Assembly: GCF_012274275.1 (NCBI RefSeq) | Contig: NZ_JAANZA010000001.1 | Coordinates: 1,408,148-1,472,147, forward strand | DNA length: 64,000 nucleotides | Source: Cryobacterium sp. BB307 | Lineage (GTDB): Bacteria; Actinomycetota; Actinomycetes; Actinomycetales; Microbacteriaceae | Reading direction: 5' to 3' | Part shown: piece after piece, positions 1 through 8,848 of the stretch | How positions within the stretch are numbered: the first letter of the stretch is position 1 | Layout: each line of letters begins with the position of its first letter | The notes under the pieces: generated by a model | The model's input: the letters and a program-made list of their open reading frames with translations, nothing else | Told to the model about the DNA's origin: nothing | The model's database searches: none | Position numbers and translations under genes: made by a program

Positions 1-1
1 A

Positions 2-1084
2 GCGGGAGGCTACGCAGCCAACGTTGAGGCCTACGAGACCGAGCGACCTGAGCCCATCCCGGTGGACGGGCTGCACCCCGCGGCGGTGCTCGATTCGCCC
101 AACACGCCGACCATCTCGACGCTCGTCGATCTGGCGAACGCGGAGTACCCCCGTGAAGACCGCGCGTGGACGGCGGCAGACACGCTGAAGAACGTCGTGC
201 TCGCGCTCAGTCACCTCGACGGAACCCGCGAACTAGTCGTCGTCGGCGTGCCAGGCGACCGAGAGGTCGACCTCAAGCGTGTCGAGGTCGCGTTTGCGCC
301 CGCAACAGTCGAGGCGGCCACGGAGGCCGACTTCGACAGCAACGACAACCTCGTTAAGGGCTACATCGGGCCATGGTCCGAGCGTGGGCCCATCCTCGGC
401 GAAGAGTCGGCCAGCGGCATCCGGTACCTCGTCGATCCCCGTGTGGTGGACGGAACCCAATGGGTCACGGGCGCGAACGAGAACGAGAAGCACGTGTTCG
501 GGCTGGTCGCGGGACGCGACTTCGTGCCGGACGGGTTCGTCGAGGCCGCTGAGGTGCGCGACGGCGACCCGGCACCGGATGGCTCAGGGCCGATCGAGAC
601 CGCCCGAGGCATGGAGATCGGTCACGTCTTCCAACTCGGCCGGTTCTTCGCTGAAACGCTCGGCCTGAAGGTGTTGGACGAGAACGGCAAGCTCGTGACC
701 GTCACCATGGGGTCGTACGGCATCGGCGTCACGCGCATCCTGGCCGCGATCGCGGAGTCCAACAACGACGACAAGGGCCTGATCTGGCCGGAGGAGGTCG
801 CGCCGTTCGATGTGCACGTGATTGCGACGGGCAAGGACGAGGCGGCCTACACGCTCGGTGAGCGGCTCGCGGCGGAACTCGACGCATCCGGTCGGGATGT
901 GCTGTTCGACGATCGCCCCAAGGTGTCGCCCGGCGTGAAGTTCGGTGACGCCGAGCTGATCGGCGTGCCAAGGATCGTCATCGCCGGACGCGACTCGGCC
1001 GAAGGGCGCGTCGAACTGTGGGACCGCCGCACCGGGGAGCGCGAGAGCGTCACGGTCGACGAGGCCATCGTCCGCCTGCGCTGA
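2..1084 (+). CDS. proS: Proline--tRNA ligase, C-terminal part (5' end outside window)
   Basis: Charges tRNA-Pro with proline in the cytoplasm. The frame is open from base 2 and reads [20 protein letters not shown] before a GTG at 62, so the gene begins upstream of the window and that GTG is not its start. The visible part contains the YbaK-like editing insertion (roughly the first 170 residues), then class II core motif 3 around [14 protein letters not shown], and the anticodon-binding domain ([33 protein letters not shown]). It ends with the usual bacterial-type ProS tail and lacks the eukaryote-like zinc domain. The next gene is on the opposite strand 12 bases away, so the two converge. Identification is secure; only the N-terminal length is unknown. 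Confidence 0.97.
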   Translation, partial: AGGYAANVEAYETERPEPIPVDGLHPAAVLDSPNTPTISTLVDLANAEYPREDRAWTAADTLKNVVLALSHLDGTRELVVVGVPGDREVDLKRVEVAFAPATVEAATEADFDSNDNLVKGYIGPWSERGPILGEESASGIRYLVDPRVVDGTQWVTGANENEKHVFGLVAGRDFVPDGFVEAAEVRDGDPAPDGSGPIETARGMEIGHVFQLGRFFAETLGLKVLDENGKLVTVTMGSYGIGVTRILAAIAESNNDDKGLIWPEEVAPFDVHVIATGKDEAAYTLGERLAAELDASGRDVLFDDRPKVSPGVKFGDAELIGVPRIVIAGRDSAEGRVELWDRRTGERESVTVDEAIVRLR

Positions 1085-1096
1085 GGCAGGGCAGAC

Positions 1097-1477
1097 TCAG
1101 ACGCCGGGTAACTCCATGGCGAGGTTGACGAGATTGCCGTCGATGTCGCGAATTTGCGCGACTCGCTCGCCCCACGGCATGTCCATCGGCGAGCGAGTTT
1201 CCACGGCGCCCGACTTGAGAGCGGTAGCGAACGCCTGATCAACGTCGTCGACATAGAACCAGAGCGCAACTCGGTCTCCCGCGTTTACGGCCTCCACAAC
1301 GTCCGGATCATGCCCGATGCCGAGAGACGCCGGTCCAATCATCAGCGAAACGTAGTCGTCCCCGTCCTCGCCGGGGAATCGGTAGGCGACCTCAGCGCTG
1401 AGCGCTCGTTCGTAGAATTCGACGAGCGCGGGCAAGTCTCGTGTCGACAGGATCGGGAAAAGGCTGCGGACGGCCAT
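1097..1477 (-). CDS. VOC (glyoxalase/bleomycin resistance) family protein
   Basis: A 126-residue single-domain vicinal-oxygen-chelate protein. It shows the typical start SLFPILSTRDLPALVEFYERAL and the C-terminal strand RVAQIRDIDGNLVNLAM, where an Asp-rich turn precedes the last beta strand. Family members bind metals or small hydrophobic toxins; the substrate cannot be read here. The start is supported by a leaderless arrangement: TAGCGT lies at 1484-1489 on the minus strand, six bases before the ATG. It sits between proS and nusA, in the position where many bacteria carry rimP, and on the opposite strand, which suggests a local insertion or rearrangement. Confidence 0.85.
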   Translation of the reverse strand: MAVRSLFPILSTRDLPALVEFYERALSAEVAYRFPGEDGDDYVSLMIGPASLGIGHDPDVVEAVNAGDRVALWFYVDDVDQAFATALKSGAVETRSPMDMPWGERVAQIRDIDGNLVNLAMELPGV

Positions 1478-1531
1478 GGCACGACGCTAGTCCACGAGCT
1501 TGGAATGAAAGTGCCCTTCGAGAAACTCGGG

Positions 1532-1570
1532 TACCGTAGACAGACGGCTTCTCCGTTGCGGTGAAGCCGT
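1532..1570 (+). promoter_or_regulatory. nusA leader: -10 box and 5'-terminal hairpin
   Basis: TACCGT at 1532-1537 fits an actinobacterial -10 box. Six bases later begins a near-perfect hairpin: ACGGCTTC at 1544-1551 pairs with GAAGCCGT at 1563-1570, and inside it CCG (1553-1555) pairs with CGG (1559-1561) around a TTG loop. With the -10 to start spacing used elsewhere in this window, the transcript would begin at about 1544, that is, on the hairpin. No clear -35 is seen. The hairpin could protect the mRNA 5' end or serve in NusA feedback; neither is shown by the sequence. Confidence 0.5.
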
Positions 1571-1603
1571 GTGTTACGAGAGTTGAATAGTGGAGGGTCC
1601 GCA

Positions 1604-2626
1604 GTGGAAATCGACCTGAGCGTGCTGCGCTTGATGGAGCGCGAACGTGAAATCCCATTCGACGAACTCGTCACCATCATCGAGCAGGCCATCCTCACCG
1701 CCTACCTCAAGCACACCGGGCGTTCAGAGACGGGCCACGGTCACGGACACGGCCACGCGCATCGTGACGAGCCGGCACCCGCGCGCGTCGAACTCAACCA
1801 GAAGACCGGCAAGGTGTCGATCTTCGTGCCGGAGTTCGATGACGAGGGCAACATCATCGGCGAGGCCGAGGACAGCCCGGACGACTTCGGACGCATCGGC
1901 GCGTTCGCCGCGAAGCAGGTCATCAACCAGCGCCTGCGCGACATCGCGGATGACGCGGTGCTCGGCGAGTTCCGTGGCCGCGAGGGCGACATCGTCGCAG
2001 GGGTGATCCAGCAGGGACCGAACCCGCGGATGATCCACGTCGACCTCGGCACCATCGAGGGCATCCTCCCGCCCGAAGAGCAGGTACCCGGCGAGGACTA
2101 CTCGCACGGCAACCGCATCCGGGTCTACGTGACGAGCGTCAGCAAGGGGCTCAAGGGTCCGTCGATCACCGTCTCGCGCACGCATCCGTCCCTCGTCCGC
2201 AAGCTGTTCGCGCTCGAGGTGCCGGAGATCGCGAACGGCGTCGTGGAGATCGTCTCGCTCGCGCGCGAGGCCGGCCACCGCACCAAGATCGCGGTGAAGG
2301 CCAACGAGCCAGGGGTGAACGCCAAGGGAGCGTGCATCGGCGAGCTCGGGCAGCGCGTGCGCGCCGTCACCGCTGAGCTCAACAACGAGAAGATCGACAT
2401 CGTCGACTACAGCGAGGATCTCGCGACCTTTGTCGCGAACGCGTTGTCGCCGGCGAAGGTGACGAGCGCCTTCGTGATCGACGAATCGCTCAAGGCGGTG
2501 CGGGCGCTCGTGCCCGACTACCAACTGTCACTCGCGATCGGCAAGGAGGGCCAGAACGCGCGTCTGGCCGCCAAGCTCACCGGGGCCAGAATCGACATCC
2601 AGCCCGACTCGACCATGGAGTCCTGA
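1604..2626 (+). CDS. nusA: Transcription termination/antitermination factor NusA
   Basis: RNA polymerase-associated factor for pausing, termination and antitermination. The GTG at 1604 is chosen because GGAGGG lies 7-12 bases upstream and the product then starts [20 protein letters not shown], the family start; an upstream in-frame GTG at 1571 lies inside the leader hairpin. Domains in order: N-terminal RNAP-binding domain (about 1-125), S1 domain (about 130-200, with GIIQ-like [18 protein letters not shown]), and two KH domains (about 200-340, with [14 protein letters not shown] and [20 protein letters not shown]). No C-terminal acidic repeats, as usual in Actinobacteria. Oddity: a His/Gly run [11 protein letters not shown] at residues 44-54 lies in a loop of the N-terminal domain. 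Heads the ylxR-infB operon. Confidence 0.96.
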   Translation: MEIDLSVLRLMEREREIPFDELVTIIEQAILTAYLKHTGRSETGHGHGHGHAHRDEPAPARVELNQKTGKVSIFVPEFDDEGNIIGEAEDSPDDFGRIGAFAAKQVINQRLRDIADDAVLGEFRGREGDIVAGVIQQGPNPRMIHVDLGTIEGILPPEEQVPGEDYSHGNRIRVYVTSVSKGLKGPSITVSRTHPSLVRKLFALEVPEIANGVVEIVSLAREAGHRTKIAVKANEPGVNAKGACIGELGQRVRAVTAELNNEKIDIVDYSEDLATFVANALSPAKVTSAFVIDESLKAVRALVPDYQLSLAIGKEGQNARLAAKLTGARIDIQPDSTMES

Positions 2627-2697
2627 CTGGCCCTGCGCCAAGCATCGGCGTTCCGTCGAACCGAGGCTGGGACACGCTCGGCGTGGGAGGGTCTAGT

Positions 2698-2982
2698 ATG
2701 GAACCAGTCAGAACCTGCCTCGGCTGTCGGCAGCGGGACGACCGATCGGCATTGCTGAGGGTTGTTGCGCGCGACGGTCAGGTTGTAGCGGATGTCGCGG
2801 CCAGCATGCAAGGACGCGGCGCGTGGGTGCATCCCACCCGCGACTGCATCGAGACCGCAATCAGACGACGAGCCTTCGGGCGCGCGTTGCGCGTGACCGG
2901 TGACCTCGACACGAGCAAGGTTGACCCAAGAAGTCCGGAGACCTTCCGGCATCCACAAGTAACAGCTGACAGAACAGGCTGA
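2698..2982 (+). CDS. ylxR: YlxR family (DUF448) nucleic-acid-binding protein
   Basis: A 94-residue YlxR protein, a small RNA- or nucleoid-binding protein nearly always encoded between nusA and infB. The family signature is visible at the N terminus: PVRTCLGCRQRDDRSALLRV, followed by GRGAWVHPTRDC and RRRAFGRALR. The ATG at 2698 has GGGAGGG about eight bases upstream; an alternative GTG at 2683 would add five residues (MGGSS) and sits on that same ribosome-binding site, so it was not chosen. Co-transcribed with nusA and infB judging by orientation and spacing (71 and 93 bases). Confidence 0.93.
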   Translation: MEPVRTCLGCRQRDDRSALLRVVARDGQVVADVAASMQGRGAWVHPTRDCIETAIRRRAFGRALRVTGDLDTSKVDPRSPETFRHPQVTADRTG

Positions 2983-3033
2983 ATGGCAAATGGACAAGTA
3001 ATGAGCGGCTCGAAATGAGACCCGTCCGTAACT

Positions 3034-3060
3034 AGGTCCACTCCGTCTCGGAGTGGACTT
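3034..3060 (+). promoter_or_regulatory. Hairpin between ylxR and infB
   Basis: GTCCACTCCG (3036-3045) and CGGAGTGGAC (3049-3058) form a perfect 10-bp stem around a TCT loop, extendable by two pairs. It lies just upstream of the infB ribosome-binding site (AGGAG at 3067-3071). No T-run follows, so it is unlikely to be a full terminator. It could be an attenuator, processing site or mRNA stabiliser within the operon. Confidence 0.6.
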
Positions 3061-3075
3061 CGAGACAGGAGAACT

Positions 3076-5709
3076 GTGGCAAAACCACGCGTGCACGAGA
3101 TCGCGGCAGAACTCGGCATTGAAAGCAAGAAAGCCCTTGAGAAACTCAAGGAGATGGGCGAGTTCGTCAAGGGCCCGTCGTCGAGTATCGAACCCCCGGT
3201 AGCGCGGAAGTTGAAGGCCGCGCTTGAAGCGGACGGCATCACCGCGCCGAAGCCCGCCGAGGAGCCGAAGAAGGAGGCCCCGAAGGCGGCCCCCAAGCAA
3301 GAGGAGCCCAAGGCGGCCCCTGCCCCGGCGCCAGCCCCTGCGGCACCGGCAGCTGAGGCAGCCGCGCCGACCCCGGCGGAGCCCCGCAAGCCGGATGCCC
3401 CGGCAGCAGGTGGTGCACCGCGCCCCGGCATTCCGCGGCCAGGCAACAACCCGTACGCCTCCAGCCAGGGGATGCAGCGCCCAGGCGCCCCGCGCCCGGG
3501 CAACAACCCGTACGCGTCGACCCAGGGCATGCAGTCCCGGCCGACGCCCGCGAACATCCCCAGGCCGGCTGCGCCGCGCCCAGGTTCGCCGCGCCCCGGT
3601 GCGCCGCGTCCCGCTGGTGCTGGTGCAGGTCGTCCCGCACGCCCCGGTGCCGGCGGCGGCGCTCGTCCCGGTGGTGCCGGTGGCGGCTTCCGTCCCGGCG
3701 GCGCCCCGGGCGGCGGTGGTGGCTTCGGCGCGCCCCGCCCAGGCGGCGGTGGTCGTGGTCGCGGTCCCGGTGGTGGAACCGCCGGTGCGTTCGGTCGCGG
3801 TGGCAGCAAGAGCAAGGCCCGCAAGTCGAAGCGGACGAAGCGCGCAGAATTCGAGATGAGGGAAGCGCCGTCGATTGGCGGCGTCAGCGTCCCGCGCGGG
3901 GACGGCAACACCGTCATCCGGATGCGGCGCGGAGCCTCCATCACGGACTTCGCCGACAAGATCGACGCGAGCCCCGGCAACCTGGTCACGGTGCTGTTCC
4001 ACCTCGGTGAGATGGCGACCGCAACCGAGTCGCTGGATGACGCGACGTTCGAGGTGCTGGGTGCCGAACTGGGCTACAAGATCCAGATCGTCTCGCCAGA
4101 GGACGAGGACCGCGAGCTGCTCGAGGGCTTCGACATCGACCTGGAGCAGGAGCTCGAGGACGAGGACGACGAGGACCTGGCGGCACGCCCGCCGGTGGTG
4201 ACCGTCATGGGTCACGTCGACCACGGTAAGACCAAGCTGCTCGACGCCATCCGTCAGGAGAACGTCGGAGCGGGCGAGGCCGGTGGCATCACCCAGCACA
4301 TCGGTGCTTACCAGGTCGGCGTCTCGCACGACGGCACGGATCGCAAGATCACCTTCATCGACACCCCGGGTCACGAGGCGTTCACCGCCATGCGTGCTCG
4401 CGGTGCGCAGGTGACCGACATCGCGATCCTCGTTGTCGCAGCCGACGACGGCATCATGCCGCAGACCATTGAGGCCCTGAACCACGCGCAGGCGGCGGAA
4501 GTGCCGATCGTGGTTGCGGTGAACAAGGTGGACAAGCCTGAAGCGAACCCGGCAAAGGTGCGCCAACAGCTCACCGAATTCGGGCTGGTTGCCGAGGAGT
4601 ACGGCGGCGACACGATGTTCATCGACGTGTCAGCGCTGAAGGGCTCCGGCATCCCCGAGCTCCTCGACGCCGTGCTGCTGACCGCTGACGCCGGTCTCGA
4701 CCTGCGCGCCAACCCGGACAAGGATGCGCGTGGTGTCGCGATCGAGGCCAAGCTCGACAAGGGCCGCGGTGCCGTGGCGACGGTGCTGATCCAGTCGGGA
4801 ACGCTGAAGGTCGGCGACCCGATTGTCACCGGAACCGCACACGGTCGCGTCCGTGCGATGTTCGACGAGAACGGCGAGAACGTCGAGGAAGCGACCCCGT
4901 CGCGTCCGGTGGCGGTGCTCGGCCTGACTTCGGTGCCTCGCGCAGGTGACGTCTTCATCGTCACCGACGACGACCGCACCGCGCGTCAGATCGCGGAGAA
5001 GCGCGAGGCCGTCGAGCGCAACGCCCTGCTGGCCCGCAGCCGCAAGCGCATCAGCCTCGAGGACTTCACCAAGGCGCTCGAGGACGGCAAGGTCGAGTCG
5101 CTCAACCTCATCATCAAGGGTGACGTCTCCGGTGCCGTCGAGGCGCTCGAGGAGTCGCTGCTCAAGATCGAGGTCGACGAGTCGGTTCAGCTGCGCATCA
5201 TCCACCGCGGTGTCGGTGCTGTGACCGAGAGCGATGTCAACCTGGCAACAGTCGACAACGCGATCATCATCGGATTCAACGTTCGGCCCGACTCGAAGGC
5301 GCGCGACCGCGCGGCTCGTGAGGGCGTGGACATCCGGTTCTACTCGGTCATCTACAACGCCATCGAGGACGTCGAGAACGCGCTCAAGGGCATGCTCAAG
5401 CCCGAGTACGAAGAGGTCCAGTCCGGTGTCGCGGAGATCCGCGAGGTGTTCCGGTCGAGCAAGTTCGGCAACATCGCCGGTGTGCTCGTGCGGTCCGGCA
5501 CCATCACCCGCAACGCCAAGGCGCGCGTCATCCGTGACGGCGTCGTTGTCGGTGACAACCTGGCGATCGAGAGCCTGCGCCGCTTCAAGGACGACGTCAC
5601 CGAGGTGCGGACCGACTTCGAAGCCGGTATTGGCCTCGGCAAGTTCAACGACATCCAGATCGGCGACGAGATCGAGACGATCGAACTCAAGGAGAAGCCC
5701 CGCAAGTAG
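3076..5709 (+). CDS. infB: Translation initiation factor IF-2
   Basis: GTPase that places fMet-tRNA on the 30S subunit and promotes subunit joining. 877 residues. N-terminal IF2_N helix bundle ([20 protein letters not shown]), then a long low-complexity Pro/Ala/Gly/Arg region (about 58-255) holding two copies of [14 protein letters not shown] (121-134 and 140-153). A second IF2_N-like segment and an acidic stretch (340-370) precede the G domain: G1 GHVDHGKT at 379-386, DTPGH at 429-433, NKVD at 483-486. Domains II-IV follow, with fMet-tRNA-binding C-terminal domain ending KEKPRK. GTG start with AGGAG four bases upstream. Nothing is truncated; the linker length is normal for Actinobacteria. 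Confidence 0.98.
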   Translation: MAKPRVHEIAAELGIESKKALEKLKEMGEFVKGPSSSIEPPVARKLKAALEADGITAPKPAEEPKKEAPKAAPKQEEPKAAPAPAPAPAAPAAEAAAPTPAEPRKPDAPAAGGAPRPGIPRPGNNPYASSQGMQRPGAPRPGNNPYASTQGMQSRPTPANIPRPAAPRPGSPRPGAPRPAGAGAGRPARPGAGGGARPGGAGGGFRPGGAPGGGGGFGAPRPGGGGRGRGPGGGTAGAFGRGGSKSKARKSKRTKRAEFEMREAPSIGGVSVPRGDGNTVIRMRRGASITDFADKIDASPGNLVTVLFHLGEMATATESLDDATFEVLGAELGYKIQIVSPEDEDRELLEGFDIDLEQELEDEDDEDLAARPPVVTVMGHVDHGKTKLLDAIRQENVGAGEAGGITQHIGAYQVGVSHDGTDRKITFIDTPGHEAFTAMRARGAQVTDIAILVVAADDGIMPQTIEALNHAQAAEVPIVVAVNKVDKPEANPAKVRQQLTEFGLVAEEYGGDTMFIDVSALKGSGIPELLDAVLLTADAGLDLRANPDKDARGVAIEAKLDKGRGAVATVLIQSGTLKVGDPIVTGTAHGRVRAMFDENGENVEEATPSRPVAVLGLTSVPRAGDVFIVTDDDRTARQIAEKREAVERNALLARSRKRISLEDFTKALEDGKVESLNLIIKGDVSGAVEALEESLLKIEVDESVQLRIIHRGVGAVTESDVNLATVDNAIIIGFNVRPDSKARDRAAREGVDIRFYSVIYNAIEDVENALKGMLKPEYEEVQSGVAEIREVFRSSKFGNIAGVLVRSGTITRNAKARVIRDGVVVGDNLAIESLRRFKDDVTEVRTDFEAGIGLGKFNDIQIGDEIETIELKEKPRK

Positions 5710-5716
5710 CGCTTCG

Positions 5717-5757
5717 CCGGCCGGGTCAGTCAGCTGACCCGGCCGGTGCGTGCGCAC
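5717..5757 (+). terminator. Strong tandem hairpins after infB
   Basis: CCGGCCGGGTCA (5717-5728) pairs perfectly with TGACCCGGCCGG (5735-5746); a second small stem GTGCG/CGCAC follows (5746-5757). There is no T-tract, and rbfA begins 18 bases later with its own AAGGGAG site. It is probably a partial terminator or RNA-processing element that sets the infB to rbfA ratio, rather than an operon end. Confidence 0.5.
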
Positions 5758-5775
5758 TCGGGAAGGGAGTGAACC

Positions 5776-6210
5776 ATGGCTGATCCGGCCAGGGCACGAA
5801 AGCTCGCCGATCGCATCAAGGTGATCATCGCGAAGCGGCTGGAGCGGGGGATCAAGGACCCGCGGCTCGGCTTCGTCACGATCACCGACGTGCAGGTGAC
5901 CGGCGACCTGCAGCACGCGACGGTGTTCTACACGGTGTACGGCACCGACCAGGAGCGCGAGGACTCCGCGGCTGCGCTGAAGTCGGCGACCGGGATGCTT
6001 CGTACAGAGGTGGGCAAGAACATCACCTCGCGGCTGACCCCCAGTCTCGAGTTCGTCGCAGATGCGATCCCGGAGAACGCGAAGCACATCGAGGACCTCC
6101 TTGCTGCCGCGCGCCTGCGCGATACCGAGGTGAGCGAGATCGCGAAGACCGCGCAGTACGCCGGCGACGCGGACCCGTACATCAAGCCTCGCGAAGACGA
6201 AGAAGACTAG
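5776..6210 (+). CDS. rbfA: 30S ribosome-binding factor A
   Basis: Ribosome maturation factor binding the 30S subunit late in assembly. 144 residues with the single KH-like RbfA domain: ARKLADRIKVIIAKRLERGIKDPRLGFVTITDVQVTGD-type core (split over residues 5-45), then the AxG kink region replaced by the usual ENAKHIEDLLAAAR helix. ATG start has GGAAGGGAG five bases upstream. Located directly after infB, as in most bacteria, with an acidic tail PREDEED. It converges with mutY, whose stop codon is only five bases away. Confidence 0.96.
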   Translation: MADPARARKLADRIKVIIAKRLERGIKDPRLGFVTITDVQVTGDLQHATVFYTVYGTDQEREDSAAALKSATGMLRTEVGKNITSRLTPSLEFVADAIPENAKHIEDLLAAARLRDTEVSEIAKTAQYAGDADPYIKPREDEED

Positions 6211-6215
6211 CTCCG

Positions 6216-7115
6216 TCAGGGCAGGCGGTAGCCGGATGCCGCGGTGCCGGTCGCGAGACCGTCGGCCAGCAGGCCGCGCAGCGCACGCTCGAACTGAGTA
6301 GCATCCGGCCAAAGCCCGGCCAGGTCGCTGTGCTGCACCAACCCATCGGCTTGCCGCAGCGCGGCGACGATGAGCCCGCGCACCTGCCGGTCGGATCCCT
6401 CGAACTTCTTCTGCACGGCCGCGCGTGGACCGCTGTACGCCGGCCGGCCGGCAGCACGCCACGCGCAGTGTCCGGCGATCGGGCAGTCGTCGCAGCGCGG
6501 CGACCGTGCGGTGCACACCAGGGCGCCGAGTTCCATCGTCCCCGCGTTCACGAGCTTCGCATCCGCGGGAGCAGCCGGCAGCAGAGCCTCCATTGCGGCC
6601 AGGTCGCGTCGAGTCGAAGGTGGCCCGGCTTCGCCGTGCCCCACGATCGCGCGGGCGATCACCCGACGCACGTTGGTATCGACCACCGGATGCCGCTCGC
6701 CGAACGCGAACGACGCGACCGCACGGGCCGTGTACTCGCCGACCCCGGGCAGGGCGAGGAGCGAAACCAGATCGCGTGGCACCTCGCCGCGATGCCGCTC
6801 GGTGATCGTCACCGCCGCCGCATGCAGGTTCAGGGCCCGCCGCGGGTAGCCCAGCCGGTGCCAGGCCCGCACCGCCTCGCCCGGCGCCTCGGCAGCCAGG
6901 TCAGCGGGCGACGGCCAGCGCCGCATCCACTCGTCGAACCGGGGCAGCACACGGCTCACCGGGGTCTGCTGCAGCATCACTTCACTCACCAGCACACCCC
7001 ACGGCGTGCAGTCGGGGCTGCGCCACGGCAGGTCGCGCGCGTTGCCGACGAACCACTCGATGACCGCACCGACGAGGGCGTTCTCGCCAGTGTTCGCGTT
7101 GCGGGTCACGGTCAT
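6216..7115 (-). CDS. mutY: A/G-specific adenine DNA glycosylase
   Basis: Base-excision repair enzyme that removes adenine mispaired with 8-oxoguanine. 299 residues. PWG..VSEVMLQQTPVSRVLPRF holds the recognition helix with catalytic Glu45; the helix-hairpin-helix is LLALPGVGEYTARAVASFA (119-137); the catalytic Asp is D146 in VVDTNVRRV. The iron-sulfur loop is complete: Cys201, Cys208, Cys211 and Cys217 (C-x6-C-x2-C-x5-C). Like other actinobacterial MutY it is short and lacks most of the C-terminal NUDIX-like domain. Start supported by TAGCCT at 7122-7127 (minus strand), six bases before ATG, so it may be leaderless; GAGAGG also overlaps a weak ribosome-binding site. Confidence 0.95.
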   Translation of the reverse strand: MTVTRNANTGENALVGAVIEWFVGNARDLPWRSPDCTPWGVLVSEVMLQQTPVSRVLPRFDEWMRRWPSPADLAAEAPGEAVRAWHRLGYPRRALNLHAAAVTITERHRGEVPRDLVSLLALPGVGEYTARAVASFAFGERHPVVDTNVRRVIARAIVGHGEAGPPSTRRDLAAMEALLPAAPADAKLVNAGTMELGALVCTARSPRCDDCPIAGHCAWRAAGRPAYSGPRAAVQKKFEGSDRQVRGLIVAALRQADGLVQHSDLAGLWPDATQFERALRGLLADGLATGTAASGYRLP

Positions 7116-7165
7116 CCTCTCAGGCTATCCGCGCGTGTGCCGTCTTCCCGGCCTAGGCTGGGGCC

Positions 7166-7801
7166 ATGGCCAGGTGGGCACCGCTGAAGAAGGACCAGCT
7201 CGAGTCACTCGCGACCGAGTTCCTGCACAACTATGCGCGCGGCCGAGCCACTGTCGCCGTCGACGGGCGCTACAACGCGGGCCAGAAGGAGTTCGCCGAC
7301 GGACTCGCGGATACCTTGCGCGCCTCGACGAAGCACGTCTTCCGGGCATCGATGGACGACTTCTTCCAGCCCCGCGCCGAGCGCGATCGCGCCGGCTGGC
7401 TGGACCCGAGGGCGCACTACCGCAGCGCGTACGACTATTCGCTGTTCCGGCGCGTGCTGCTCGACCCGTTTCGCACCGCAGGCAGCACCGGCTTCGTGCT
7501 CACCGGTTTCGATGAACAACGTAACCAGCCGGTGACGCAACCGAAGTGGATGTCGGCCGGACCGGATGCCGTTCTCGTGGTCGACGGGGTGTACCTGCAC
7601 CGCCCGGAGCTCGCTCCGCTGTGGAATTACTCGGTATGGGTCACCCGCACCCAGGCGCCCCCGGCAACCGAGCTTGAGACCAGGGGAGCGGAGGCAGACG
7701 AGTTCTACATCTCGAGCGTCGACCCGAGCATGAAGGCCTCGGCGATCATCGACAACACCGACCCCGGGCATCCGAGACGCGTCTTCGAAGACTCCTGCTG
7801 A
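7166..7801 (+). CDS. Nucleoside/uridine kinase-like protein with degenerate P-loop
   Basis: A 211-residue protein with the layout of uridine kinase-type P-loop kinases: an N-terminal strand VAVDGRYNAG, a lid-like segment SMDDFFQPRAERD, and VLVVDGVYLHRPEL corresponding to Walker B. The Walker A is altered. Where GxxxxGK(S/T) is expected it reads GRYNAGQKE: the Lys is shifted by one and the following Ser/Thr is Glu. It may therefore bind nucleotide poorly or have another role. Leaderless start likely: TAGGCT at 7154-7159, six bases before the ATG. Convergent with the next gene (nine-base gap). A related gene with an intact P-loop is at 48552-49025. Confidence 0.75.
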   Translation: MARWAPLKKDQLESLATEFLHNYARGRATVAVDGRYNAGQKEFADGLADTLRASTKHVFRASMDDFFQPRAERDRAGWLDPRAHYRSAYDYSLFRRVLLDPFRTAGSTGFVLTGFDEQRNQPVTQPKWMSAGPDAVLVVDGVYLHRPELAPLWNYSVWVTRTQAPPATELETRGAEADEFYISSVDPSMKASAIIDNTDPGHPRRVFEDSC

Positions 7802-7810
7802 CTCGGGCCT

Positions 7811-8794
7811 TCAGCTCACGCGGGCGATGACTTCCTGCGGGCTCAGGTGCCTCCCGGTGCGCTCGACCTCGTGCACGAGTTCCACCAGCGCGGCGTTAAC
7901 CGGCGTGGGCAGGCTGACCTTTCTGCCTGCGTCCACGACCGCGCCGTTGAGGTAGTCGACCTCGGTCGGCTGTCCCCTCCGCAGCGACTGCAGGGTGGAG
8001 CCGGGATTGGGAACCGGTCCCATCCTGCGGGCCATGAGCGCCGGCACGACCTGAGCGATCCCGATCGGCGCGTGCGCGAGCATCCACAGCAGCGCCGGAG
8101 TGAGGCCCTGCAGCGACTCGAACCTGACGTTGGACGCGTAGCCGACCCGCACGTTCTCCCGCATGCTTCGGGTCATGATGTGTCGCAGCTGCCGGATGGC
8201 GATGGTCGCCTGCGCGCTCAGCCCGGTGATCGCCGGCAGGGCGTTGATCTGGTTGACGACCAGTTTGGTCCACTGGGCGCCCGCGAAATTGTCGGTCACG
8301 CTGACCGGCATGACGCCGCCGATCACCTGGGCGGCCAATCGAACGGCCGACTGGCTCGCACCGCCGATGTAGGTGGAACCGTCGTTGGTCACCGTGACCT
8401 CACCGGGCTTCACGTACGACGCCGCGTACAGGGCGAGACCGCCGATGACCTCGGAGTCCGCCAGCACTTCGGTCGCGGTCTCGACGCCGCGCAGCCCGTT
8501 CTGCACCACGAGCACCGGGATGCCTCGCAGGGCTTCGGCGTTCGCGAGCAGCGCGTCCCGCGCGTCGAGGGCCTTCGTGGTCACCACGGCCAAGTCAGGG
8601 GAGCGGGTCAGCCGCTCGCCGACCGCAGGTCGGGCGACGTGCTCGCCCCAGGAGCCGGTCAGGGTGAGGCCACGGTCCCGGATGGCGGCGATCCCGTCGC
8701 CGCGGGTCGTCACCTCGACGTCGTGGCCGCCCCGGTCGAGCAGCGCCGCGATGACTCCGCCTACCGCGCCAGCGCCGATCACCCCCACCCGCAT
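7811..8794 (-). CDS. 2-dehydropantoate 2-reductase family (ketopantoate reductase)
   Basis: NADPH-dependent reductase of the PanE/ApbA family, 327 residues. The Rossmann motif is at the very N terminus (MRVGVIGAGAVGGVIAALL), followed by VVTTKALDARDAL and VVQNGLRG, the ketopantoate reductase core; the helical C-terminal domain carries KLVVNQINALPAITG (catalytic Lys region) and EVDYLNGAVV. The ATG at 8794 is preferred over one at 8803 because it has AGGA at proper spacing and places the glycine loop at residue 7. Whether it makes pantoate for coenzyme A or acts on another 2-keto acid is not settled; no other pan gene is nearby. Confidence 0.85.
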   Translation of the reverse strand: MRVGVIGAGAVGGVIAALLDRGGHDVEVTTRGDGIAAIRDRGLTLTGSWGEHVARPAVGERLTRSPDLAVVTTKALDARDALLANAEALRGIPVLVVQNGLRGVETATEVLADSEVIGGLALYAASYVKPGEVTVTNDGSTYIGGASQSAVRLAAQVIGGVMPVSVTDNFAGAQWTKLVVNQINALPAITGLSAQATIAIRQLRHIMTRSMRENVRVGYASNVRFESLQGLTPALLWMLAHAPIGIAQVVPALMARRMGPVPNPGSTLQSLRRGQPTEVDYLNGAVVDAGRKVSLPTPVNAALVELVHEVERTGRHLSPQEVIARVS

Positions 8795-8848
8795 GCACCG
8801 CATCCTACTGGGCAGCACCGGTCGCCTGGCCGTTGGTAGCCTCTGGGC

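Noticed and set aside
3421..3800. Repeat array or CRISPR-like region in infB
   Set aside because: It is the Pro/Gly/Arg-rich IF-2 linker with two protein-level repeats, not a spacer array; no CRISPR array or cas gene is seen in the window.
2518..4566. Long open frame antisense to nusA/infB
   Set aside because: Product is low-complexity Arg/Gly/Thr text, mirrors the GC-biased infB linker, has no start signals and overlaps two certain genes.
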